Positions 54,426-61,205 of a stretch of DNA of 64,000 bases are shown one piece after another. Origin of the DNA: Marispirochaeta aestuarii (lineage in GTDB: Bacteria; Spirochaetota; Spirochaetia; JC444; Marispirochaetaceae); assembly GCF_002087085.1 (NCBI RefSeq), contig NZ_MWQY01000015.1, positions 1-64,000 on the forward strand, read 5' to 3'. The translations under genes and the position numbers were made by a program. The notes beneath the pieces are model-generated. The model had not been told where the DNA came from and searched no databases. It saw only the letters and a list, made by a program, of their open reading frames with translations. Within the stretch, counting starts at the first letter, position 1, and every line of letters begins with the position of its first letter.

Positions 54426-54454
54426 TTGCGACTTTGTTCATCCCATTTTATACT
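54426..54454 (+). promoter_or_regulatory. Promoter of the isomerase-like gene
   Basis: TTGCGA at 54426-54431 and TATACT at 54449-54454 are 17 bases apart, 26 bases before the ATG, which has AGAGGAG in front. Confidence 0.6.
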
Positions 54455-54480
54455 GTAGTTATTAGAAGAGGAGTAACACC

Positions 54481-55299
54481 ATGCGAATAGGCTGCTGTAC
54501 AAACATGCTCGCCAGAGAGGGCGATTCCGTCGGACAATGGGCGATCGAAGATATCGCGGACTTCGGCTACGAGTACCTGGACCTGCCGGTTGCCCAGATG
54601 ATGGAGCTGGACGATGGGGAATTCGGGAAGCTCAAACAGCGGATACAGGCTTCCGGTCTTGAATGTGAGGCCTGCAATAACCTGTTTCCGGCCTCCATTA
54701 AGATAACCGGGCCGTCGGTCGATCTTTCTGCGGTTCGAAACTACCTGGATACGGCAATCCGGCGTGTCGAGGAGCTGGGAGCCAAGCTTATCTGCTTCGG
54801 AAGCTCCGGTGCAAGGAATATTCCCGCAGGCTTCCCGGTGTCTGCCGCCTGGGAACAGATGGTCTCGATCTGCCGAATCATCGATGAGTATGTTTCTCCC
54901 GGGAACATTACAATCGTTATAGAGCCGTTGAACCGGGGTGAGAGCAACATAGTGAACAGTGCAGCCGAGGGGTATGAACTCAGCCGGGCCGCGGACAGGA
55001 AGTCGATCCAGCTGCTGGTGGACTACTATCATCTGGCCCTGGAGAACGAGTCGGTGGATATCATCCTGAAGGCCGGTAAATCGGTCCGCCATTGTCACAT
55101 CTCAAATCCTGATGGAAGAAGCTTTCCTTCCGGGAAGGACGGTGCGGTTTACGATGATTTCCTTCGTGCCCTGGGGAAAATCGGCTATACCGGACGACTC
55201 AGCGCGGAAGCCTTTACAAGTGATTTTACCCGGGATGGAAGGGAAGCTCTCCGCTTTCTGAAGGAGCGGACATCCCTTATAGAGGCCGGTGGGGCCTGA
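54481..55299 (+). CDS. Sugar phosphate isomerase/epimerase (xylose-isomerase-like TIM barrel)
   Basis: A 272-residue TIM-barrel protein of the AP endonuclease 2 family. Metal-ligand residues are seen as Glu in IVIEPLNRGES, Asp and His in VDYYHLALE, His in RHCHISNP and Glu in LSAEAF. Relatives include ketose 3-epimerases, inosose dehydratase-type enzymes and hydroxypyruvate isomerase; the exact reaction is not predictable. AGAGGAG lies before the ATG. It is convergent with the PIG-L gene, 5 bases apart. Confidence 0.87.
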   Translation: MRIGCCTNMLAREGDSVGQWAIEDIADFGYEYLDLPVAQMMELDDGEFGKLKQRIQASGLECEACNNLFPASIKITGPSVDLSAVRNYLDTAIRRVEELGAKLICFGSSGARNIPAGFPVSAAWEQMVSICRIIDEYVSPGNITIVIEPLNRGESNIVNSAAEGYELSRAADRKSIQLLVDYYHLALENESVDIILKAGKSVRHCHISNPDGRSFPSGKDGAVYDDFLRALGKIGYTGRLSAEAFTSDFTRDGREALRFLKERTSLIEAGGA

Positions 55300-55304
55300 C
55301 GCTG

Positions 55305-56048
55305 TTACTCCCTGCGTTCTGTCAGGGGAAATGTGCTTTCCACCAGAGGAAGATAACGCTTAAAACCTTCGGCGTACTCTATTTTGCGTTTGGCCCAGTT
55401 GGAAGCCTGGAAGCCCCGATGGGCTGCAAAGTGTCTGTAATAGAAGACCAGCTGGGGCTGACAGGCAAAACGTTTAATCGCTTCCGCCTTGGTTTCGTAG
55501 GTCTCATCTATGTCGATATAGGTATCGGGACTGAAGTTGTTGAACTCCGACATAGGGACCGTACTCTCGAAAAAATATAAATTCGGAAAGTAGTGGGCCG
55601 GAGTGTCGGGAAAAGAACCGATCTGCGCGGCATTTGTTGCGGCCCGCACTACCGCCCGGGATGTTACCTGATGGTCAACATTTGTAGGATCCTCAAGCCA
55701 GTGGGTAAGGACGATTTCCGGACGGATGTCGAGGATACGCCTGGTCAGCATCCTGGTACGCTCCTCGTCAAAAATCAGAGGATAATCCCTGTATCCCCAG
55801 AACTCTATTTCCGCTCCCAGGAAGTCCGCGGCCGCCTGGGACTCCCTGTGCCTGATTCCCTCGCACTCCTCCACGCTGCCGCCGGGGCTGTTGTTCCAGT
55901 AACCCCCGGATTCGCCCCTGGCCCCGTAAGTCAGGGCTATAATGTGAACATTCCAGCCCTCTTTTACGTATTTTGCGATTGTTCCGCCGGCCCGGGTGCA
56001 GTAGTCTGCGGCATGGGCACTTATTACCAGCATGTCCGTTTTTCCCAT
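55305..56048 (-). CDS. PIG-L/LmbE-family protein, GalB-like
   Basis: A 247-residue zinc-dependent PIG-L fold protein. The usual AHPDDE motif reads SAHAADYCTRAGG, so the catalytic first Asp of deacetylases is replaced by Ala, while His and the second Asp (zinc ligands) stay. Further blocks YGARGESGGYW, YRDYPL, LTHWLEDPTNVDHQ and HFAAHRGFQA match my recollection of GalB, the 4-oxalomesaconate hydratase of gallate breakdown, which belongs to this fold. A hydratase or lyase role is therefore as likely as deacetylation. It is a single gene with AGGAGG before the ATG. Confidence 0.75.
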   Translation of the reverse strand: MGKTDMLVISAHAADYCTRAGGTIAKYVKEGWNVHIIALTYGARGESGGYWNNSPGGSVEECEGIRHRESQAAADFLGAEIEFWGYRDYPLIFDEERTRMLTRRILDIRPEIVLTHWLEDPTNVDHQVTSRAVVRAATNAAQIGSFPDTPAHYFPNLYFFESTVPMSEFNNFSPDTYIDIDETYETKAEAIKRFACQPQLVFYYRHFAAHRGFQASNWAKRKIEYAEGFKRYLPLVESTFPLTERRE

Positions 56049-56117
56049 GGTCTGCCTCCTTTCTGGTGTTGCATGGGCATTATACTGTATTCCCTTCCGT
56101 GACGCAATGAAGAACCG

Positions 56118-56157
56118 GCCCGGCAGGAACGATCCTGATGATCGGTACGTGCCGGGC
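56118..56157 (-). terminator. Hairpin after leuA, probable terminator
   Basis: A perfect 8-bp outer stem (GCCCGGCA/TGCCGGGC) encloses an inner GATC pairing, 20 bases past the leuA stop. The T-tract on the minus strand is short (TTCTTCATT). Confidence 0.55.
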
Positions 56158-56176
56158 AGCCTTTATGGATTTCTTT

Positions 56177-57853
56177 TCAGCCGACCCTGTTTATCGCGCT
56201 CAGAATTGCCTTGTAGGAGGCAAAGGTTATATCCGTATCGATTCCGGCGCCGAATACCCTTCGGTTGTCCCCGGTAATGACGGAAATATATGCCACCGCC
56301 TGGGCGTCGGCCCCTTCCTTGATGGCATGTTCATCGAAGGACTCAAACTGAAAGTCAAAATCCACATACTGTTTGAGGCCGTGAACGAATGCATCGATGG
56401 GACCGTTTCCCCGGCCTTCGATATCCAGTGCCTTTCCGTTTTTCAGGATTTTCCCCGTCACATTCGCCATATGCTTCCCGGAGGCTTTGTCTGTTTCCAT
56501 CCGAACATTTACGTCTTCGAGAGCGAAGGGCACGGTTGTATTCAGGTAGTTTTCTTCGAAGACTGCCCAGATCTCTTCCGGAACCAGCTCTTCTTCCCGT
56601 TTATCCGTCTCCTTCTGAATTAACAGACCGAATTCGGGATGCATTGCCTTGGGCAGGCTGAAGCCGAACTCGGTATCCATGATGTAGGCGACACCGCCTT
56701 TTCCCGACTGGGAGTTTATACGGACGATGGATTTGTAGGAACGTCCGACATCCCGGGGATCGATGGGCAGATAGGGAACATCCCAGATTTGTGATTCACC
56801 ATCCGTGCGGGCATGCATGCCTTTATTGATGGCATCCTGATGTGAACCGGAAAAGGCAGTGTATACAAGCTCGCCCACATAGGGATGCCGCGGATGAACA
56901 TCCATTCCGGTGCAGTAACGATAGACATCCCGAACATAGTTGATGTCGGTAAAATCGAGTCCCGGGTCAATTCCCTGGGAGAACATGTTCAATGCGATGG
57001 TCACCAGGTCGGCATTCCCCGTCCTCTCGCCGTTGCCGAAGAGCGTCCCCTCGACACGGTCCGCTCCCGCCAGGAGTGCAAGCTCCGTTGCGGCGATGCC
57101 GGTACCCCGGTCGTTGTGAGTGTGGAGGCTTACCTGCACGCTGTCTCTTTTATCCAGATGCCGGCACATCCATTCTATCTGATCGGCGTGAATATTCGGC
57201 GTGTGGGCCTCCACCGTTGCAGGCAGGTTTATTACCATCTGATGGTCCGGGGTCGGCTGCAGGACATCTATTACGGCGTTGCAGATCTCAGCGGCAAAAT
57301 CCATCTCGGTTCCGGTAAAGCTCTCCGGACTGTACTCATAACGGATTCCGGGATTTTCTTCGGCGTCTCCCAGCTCCTTCACCAGTCGTGCTCCGCTTAC
57401 CGCGATATCGATGATCTCTTTCCGGCTTTTTTTGAAAACCAGACGCCGCTGAGAAGTGGAGGTGGAGTTGTAAATATGTACAACGGCGTTTTTAACCCCT
57501 TTAAGGGAATCAAAGGTACGTCTGATCAGATGTTCCCTGGCCTGGACAAGGACCTGTACGGTAACATCCTCGGGAATGAGCTTGTCCTCGATCAGCTTCC
57601 GCATGAAATTGTATTCGATTTCAGCCGACGAGGGAAAGCCTACTTCAATCTCCTTGAAACCGATATCCGTCAGAAGTTTGAACATCATCAGTTTCTTTTC
57701 CATGTTCATGGGTACACTCAGTGCCTGGTTCCCGTCCCGCAGGTCGACGCTGCACCAGATAGGAGCTTTTTCAATAATTCTGTCCGGCCATGTTCTGTCC
57801 GGCAGGGGGATAGGCTCGTAACGCCGGTACTTGGTGTAATTCATGGTTTTCAT
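56177..57853 (-). CDS. leuA: 2-isopropylmalate synthase (LeuA type 2)
   Basis: A 558-residue enzyme joining acetyl-CoA and 2-ketoisovalerate, the first step of leucine synthesis. It opens with YTKYRRYEPIPLPDRTWP, the mark of the type 2 (actinobacterial and some other) LeuA. Active-site blocks are CSVDLRDGNQAL, SLHTHNDRGTG (HxH metal site) and GERTGNADLVTI. The C-terminal 130 residues form the leucine-binding allosteric domain. GGAGG lies 6 bases before the ATG at 57853 and touches the T-tract of a terminator, so expression is controlled by attenuation. Confidence 0.94.
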   Translation of the reverse strand: MKTMNYTKYRRYEPIPLPDRTWPDRIIEKAPIWCSVDLRDGNQALSVPMNMEKKLMMFKLLTDIGFKEIEVGFPSSAEIEYNFMRKLIEDKLIPEDVTVQVLVQAREHLIRRTFDSLKGVKNAVVHIYNSTSTSQRRLVFKKSRKEIIDIAVSGARLVKELGDAEENPGIRYEYSPESFTGTEMDFAAEICNAVIDVLQPTPDHQMVINLPATVEAHTPNIHADQIEWMCRHLDKRDSVQVSLHTHNDRGTGIAATELALLAGADRVEGTLFGNGERTGNADLVTIALNMFSQGIDPGLDFTDINYVRDVYRYCTGMDVHPRHPYVGELVYTAFSGSHQDAINKGMHARTDGESQIWDVPYLPIDPRDVGRSYKSIVRINSQSGKGGVAYIMDTEFGFSLPKAMHPEFGLLIQKETDKREEELVPEEIWAVFEENYLNTTVPFALEDVNVRMETDKASGKHMANVTGKILKNGKALDIEGRGNGPIDAFVHGLKQYVDFDFQFESFDEHAIKEGADAQAVAYISVITGDNRRVFGAGIDTDITFASYKAILSAINRVG

Positions 57854-57864
57854 TCTCTACCTCC

Positions 57865-57903
57865 AAAAAAAAATGCCATGGACCGTTTTTCGGCCCATGG
57901 CAT
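57865..57903 (-). terminator. leuA attenuator terminator
   Basis: On the minus strand a 13-bp stem (ATGCCATGG-G-CCG with CGG-T-CCATGGCAT, one G-U pair, loop AAAAA) is followed by nine Ts that end at the leuA Shine-Dalgarno sequence. It lies between the leader peptide and leuA and would stop transcription before leuA. Confidence 0.92.
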
Positions 57904-57956
57904 GCAGGTTACCTCTTCAAGGTTCTGAAGCTAACTTCCACCTTGCAGGCTGCATG
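57901..57956 (-). promoter_or_regulatory. Candidate antiterminator region of the leuA leader
   Basis: CATGCAG (minus strand, 57950-57956) can pair with CTGCATG (57901-57907), which takes the first three bases of the terminator arm. A separate CAAGGT/ACCTTG hairpin (57918-57945) lies between. The alternative fold is 7 bp only and is inference. Confidence 0.45.
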
Positions 57957-58029
57957 ATCCGGGCCCTGTTCCCAGTAGGAGGAGAGCGAGTAGGGATAGC
58001 AGCAGGCTGCGCAGAAGGTTAATCTTCAT
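57931..58029 (-). CDS. Leucine-rich leader peptide of leuA
   Basis: A 32-codon reading frame upstream of leuA encodes a peptide with 12 leucines, including the runs LLRSLLL, SLLA and LLLL, with three CTA codons. Its stop lies about 27 bases before the terminator stem. The likely role is to sense charged leucyl-tRNA: a ribosome stalled at the Leu codons would let the antiterminator form and leuA be read. The peptide also resembles a signal peptide with a Cys (GPGSC), so a tiny lipoprotein is the main alternative. No clear Shine-Dalgarno sequence is seen before the ATG at 58029. Confidence 0.75.
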   Translation of the reverse strand: MKINLLRSLLLSLLALLLLGTGPGSCSLQGGS

Positions 58030-58045
58030 AGTAAAAACCAAAGTA

Positions 58046-58058
58046 GTGCATAATGCAC
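58046..58058. promoter_or_regulatory. Palindrome upstream of the leuA leader
   Basis: GTGCAT-A-ATGCAC, 13 bp, lies 16 bases before the leader start. It may be an operator or the edge of the leuA promoter. Confidence 0.4.
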
Positions 58059-58224
58059 AGTTATTCAAGTAGAAATACTGTAATTCGCGAAAAAAATGAA
58101 TAAACATTACTGATTATTTTGATCGCAAAGACGAAAAATCTGCAAAAAATACAAAAACTGCAGGCGATTGTAATATTGTGCAGAAACTTCGTAATTCTCT
58201 ACAGCCGCCTCCCCTGGTTTTTGT

Positions 58225-58254
58225 TTGACAGCTCAGAATGGCCGACCCTATGAT
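58225..58254 (+). promoter_or_regulatory. Promoter of the second TRAP operon
   Basis: TTGACA at 58225-58230 and TATGAT at 58249-58254 are 18 bases apart, 35 bases before the dctP start, which follows AAGGAGAG. Confidence 0.7.
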
Positions 58255-58289
58255 TTTTTCAAGCGTTTAACTTTAATAAGGAGAGAAAA

Positions 58290-59297
58290 ATGAAACGTGT
58301 CCAGTTATTTCTTGTTCTTGTTGTTGCACTGATGCTTCTTCCCGCATCTGTCTTTGCAGGCGGGCAGGATGAAGCCGCTTCCTCAGGGAAGATCACTGTG
58401 ACCTTTGCCGGGACCGAGGCAGCCACCACAACCCAGAGTAAGATGATGCAGGCTGTGGCTGATGTTCTTAATGCCGATGGGCGCTTCGATGCTGAGGTCC
58501 TCGTTGCCGGCGCATTGTCCGGAGATACGGATGCTCTGGTAACCCAGGCTAAACTCGGGGTACCCCTTGTCGTTCCCTCGGATCCCGGTCGTCTTGCAAG
58601 CCAGTTCAATATCCCCGATATGAACATCCTTATGGCTCCCTACATTCTTACCGATCCGGCGGTTCTTGAAAAGCTGCCTGATACCGAGCTGTTCAAAACC
58701 TGGTCGTCTCAGCTCGAGAAGCAGGGCATTGTACTTATCGCCGACATGTACAACGGGTTTCGTAACTTCTATACCGTAGAGAAAGTAGAACATGTGGAAG
58801 ATCTTTCCGGAATGCGGATTCGAGGATTCGGTAATGATATCGGAAACGCCCTGGCAAAACACTTTGGCTTTGCGAATATCGCCATTCCCTTCGGAGAGGT
58901 TTTCCCCGCCATTCAGCAGGGCGCTCTTGACGGGACGGAAGTACAGGTATCAGCCGCGGCCGGAAATGCCTTCTGGGATGTTACACCGTATATTGCCATT
59001 ACAAAGCACTATATGCTTCAGACCGCCTTTGTCTGTTCCACCAGACTGCTTAATGGTATGCCCGATGATGCCAGGGAATTTTTCCTGAAAACCATCCGCG
59101 AAAAGGCCCTGGAATACGGAAAAACCGGCGAGGAAGCGGAAGACGGGCTGTACCAGAAGATGGCAGATAACGGTGTTACCATCACAGAAGTTGATCTAAA
59201 GGAGTTTCAGGACGCTATTGCTCCCCTCTATAAAAACAACGACCTGAAATTCTCTCCGGGTCTGAAGGAAAAACTCTTCGACCAGCTTGGTATGTAA
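58290..59297 (+). CDS. TRAP transporter substrate-binding protein (DctP), second system
   Basis: A 335-residue exported binding protein. The signal peptide (residues 1-21, ending ASVFA) leads to GGQDEAAS without a lipobox Cys. The conserved Arg is in LSGMRIRGFGNDIG, and GEVFPAIQQGALDGTEVQ is the family's hinge block. It begins an operon with dctQ and dctM. The cargo is probably an organic acid; leuA next door, divergent, gives no firm hint. Its gene is followed by a terminator hairpin at 59316-59346. Confidence 0.92.
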   Translation: MKRVQLFLVLVVALMLLPASVFAGGQDEAASSGKITVTFAGTEAATTTQSKMMQAVADVLNADGRFDAEVLVAGALSGDTDALVTQAKLGVPLVVPSDPGRLASQFNIPDMNILMAPYILTDPAVLEKLPDTELFKTWSSQLEKQGIVLIADMYNGFRNFYTVEKVEHVEDLSGMRIRGFGNDIGNALAKHFGFANIAIPFGEVFPAIQQGALDGTEVQVSAAAGNAFWDVTPYIAITKHYMLQTAFVCSTRLLNGMPDDAREFFLKTIREKALEYGKTGEEAEDGLYQKMADNGVTITEVDLKEFQDAIAPLYKNNDLKFSPGLKEKLFDQLGM

Positions 59298-59315
59298 ATC
59301 ACAGGAGATTTCTCA

Positions 59316-59346
59316 GGGGGAGGATCCCGTGACCCTCCCCCTTTTT
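59316..59346 (+). terminator. Intra-operon terminator between dctP and dctQ
   Basis: A perfect 8-bp stem (GGGGGAGG/CCTCCCCC) is followed directly by five Ts, 19 bases after the dctP stop and 37 before dctQ. It probably lets only some transcripts continue, giving more binding protein than membrane subunits. Confidence 0.85.
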
Positions 59347-59382
59347 GTAATACTTCCTTGCGCATCTTAATCGGGAGAATCT

Positions 59383-59883
59383 ATGAATAAACTATTTAGC
59401 TGGCTCGATAAGGCTGAGAAAGTGGTCTGTGGAACCGGATTCGTATTCCTCATTGCCTTCGTATTCCTGTCCGCCTTCCTCAGGTTTTTCAGGGTCTCGA
59501 TGTCCTGGAATATCGATCTGGCAATGCTTCTGCTGGCCTGGACCGCTTTTCTCGGGGCTGATGTTGCCTGGAGAAGCGGTCAGATTATCGGTGTGGACAT
59601 TCTTACCCGGACTTTTCCGGAAAAACTGCAGCGGCTTATTGAACTTGTCGTTTATCTTATTATTCTGACAGCCCTTGGATTCATGTTTGTATACAGCCTC
59701 AGACTAGCCTGGACGGAACGTATCGCCAGGTATCAGTCCATGCCGATTCCCTATTCCCTGGTAATACTCAGTCTGGCGGTGGCCTCCCTGTCCATGATCT
59801 TTTCTACACTGCAGAAAATACGGAGGGTCTCTCTTCAGCTGTTCGGAAAAGATTCTTCTCCGGACCGGAGGAGTCCCGAATGA
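59383..59883 (+). CDS. TRAP transporter small permease (DctQ), second system
   Basis: A 166-residue protein with four membrane helices. SMSWNIDLAMLLLAWTAFLGADVAWRSGQIIGVDIL is the family core (here cited by its ends, SMSWNIDLA and WRSGQIIGVDIL). It overlaps the following dctM by 4 bases (ATGA). GGGAG precedes its ATG. It joins the binding protein to the large channel subunit. Confidence 0.9.
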   Translation: MNKLFSWLDKAEKVVCGTGFVFLIAFVFLSAFLRFFRVSMSWNIDLAMLLLAWTAFLGADVAWRSGQIIGVDILTRTFPEKLQRLIELVVYLIILTALGFMFVYSLRLAWTERIARYQSMPIPYSLVILSLAVASLSMIFSTLQKIRRVSLQLFGKDSSPDRRSPE

Positions 59884-61166
59884 ACCTGGTGTTAATCTGC
59901 TTCGTTATTTTTCTTCTCATGGGGATGCCCATTGCCTTTGTGATCGGTATCGCGGCGTTTACCTTTTTTATTACCCGGCCGATGCTGCCCTTCGAGGGTG
60001 CGGTCCAGATGGTTATTCTGCAGAGTCAGTCCTTCGCGTTTCTGGCGGTTCCTTTTTTCATTTTCGCTGGCAACCTGATGAATGTTTCCGGAATCACCAG
60101 CCGCTTGCTCGGACTGGCGCGCCTTTTGACCCGTCGCATGTACGGAGGTACCGCCCAGATCAGTGTTGTTATGAGTACCCTTATGGGAGGAGTCTCCGGT
60201 TCCGCTACTGCAGATGCCGCAATGGAAACCCGGATACTCGGTCCCGAAATGATGCGGATCGGCTATAAGAAAGGCTACATCTGTTCCGTGAACTGTGTTT
60301 CCGCCCTTATAACAGCGACGATTCCTCCAAGTCTGGGTCTGATCATTTTCGGGTTTGTGGGTGAAGTCTCCATCGGACGTCTTTTTGCAGGGGGGATCAT
60401 TCCCGGTTTTCTGATGATGTTGTTTCTTATGATAACCACCTCCCTGACCAGCCGGTTCAAAAAGTATGATCCGCCCCAGGCTGATGCACCCCGGCTGACC
60501 TTCCGGGAGATAGGAGAAAACCTGAAGGAGTCTGTCTGGGCCCTCATGTTCCCGGTAATCCTTATAGTGGGAATACGCTTCGGTCTGTTCACCCCCTCGG
60601 AATCCGGTGCCTTTGCTGTTGTATATGCGGTCATTATCGGAAAATTCGTCTACAGGGAGCTGACCTGGGAGAATTTCAAGGACGCCCTGGTGACCAGCTT
60701 CAAGGATAACGGCGCCATCATGCTGATCATCGCAATGTCGGGACCCTTCAGTTATGCCATTACATGGGTGAAGCTTCCGGTAATCCTGAGCAACTTCATC
60801 TTCGGTATCAGCAGCAATCCCCAGGTACTCGTTCTGATAATGCTGGGCTTTCTCTTCGTTACCGGTATGATTGTGGACAGCAATGTCAACTTCATACTGC
60901 TTACCCCGATTTTTCTGCCCATGGTGCAGAGCCTCGGTTTTGATCCCATTCATTTTGGTGTATTGATGGCCACCGTGGTGACCCTGGGCGTAATGACACC
61001 GCCGATAGGGGCAGCCCTGTACACGGTCTGCGGCATCATTGACTGCCCGCCCGAAGAGTATACCAGGGAATCCATTCCCTTCATGGCGGCTGTTCTGCTT
61101 GAGCTGGCGGTGCTGGTGTTTATCCCGGAAGCCGTTACCTTTATTCCAAATCTGATTTTCGGATAG
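59880..61166 (+). CDS. TRAP transporter large permease (DctM), second system
   Basis: A 428-residue channel subunit with about 12 membrane helices. Signatures are FLAVPFFIFAGNLMNVSG, GGVSGSATADAAMETRIL and VTLGVMTPPIGAALYTVCGI. It forms the translocation path of a sodium-driven uptake system with the dctP and dctQ products just upstream. The convergent membrane-anchored AraC regulator ends 40 bases further. Confidence 0.93.
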   Translation: MNLVLICFVIFLLMGMPIAFVIGIAAFTFFITRPMLPFEGAVQMVILQSQSFAFLAVPFFIFAGNLMNVSGITSRLLGLARLLTRRMYGGTAQISVVMSTLMGGVSGSATADAAMETRILGPEMMRIGYKKGYICSVNCVSALITATIPPSLGLIIFGFVGEVSIGRLFAGGIIPGFLMMLFLMITTSLTSRFKKYDPPQADAPRLTFREIGENLKESVWALMFPVILIVGIRFGLFTPSESGAFAVVYAVIIGKFVYRELTWENFKDALVTSFKDNGAIMLIIAMSGPFSYAITWVKLPVILSNFIFGISSNPQVLVLIMLGFLFVTGMIVDSNVNFILLTPIFLPMVQSLGFDPIHFGVLMATVVTLGVMTPPIGAALYTVCGIIDCPPEEYTRESIPFMAAVLLELAVLVFIPEAVTFIPNLIFG

Positions 61167-61175
61167 TCCGCACTT

Positions 61176-61204
61176 CGTCAGTCACGGGTTTCCCGTGGCT
61201 GACG
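61176..61204. terminator. Hairpin between the TRAP operon and the AraC gene
   Basis: A 13-bp stem with one wobble (CGTCAGTCACGGG/CCCGTGGCTGACG, loop TTT) lies between convergent genes. The T-tract is poor, so its role as terminator is probable but not certain. Confidence 0.55.
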
Positions 61205-61205
61205 G

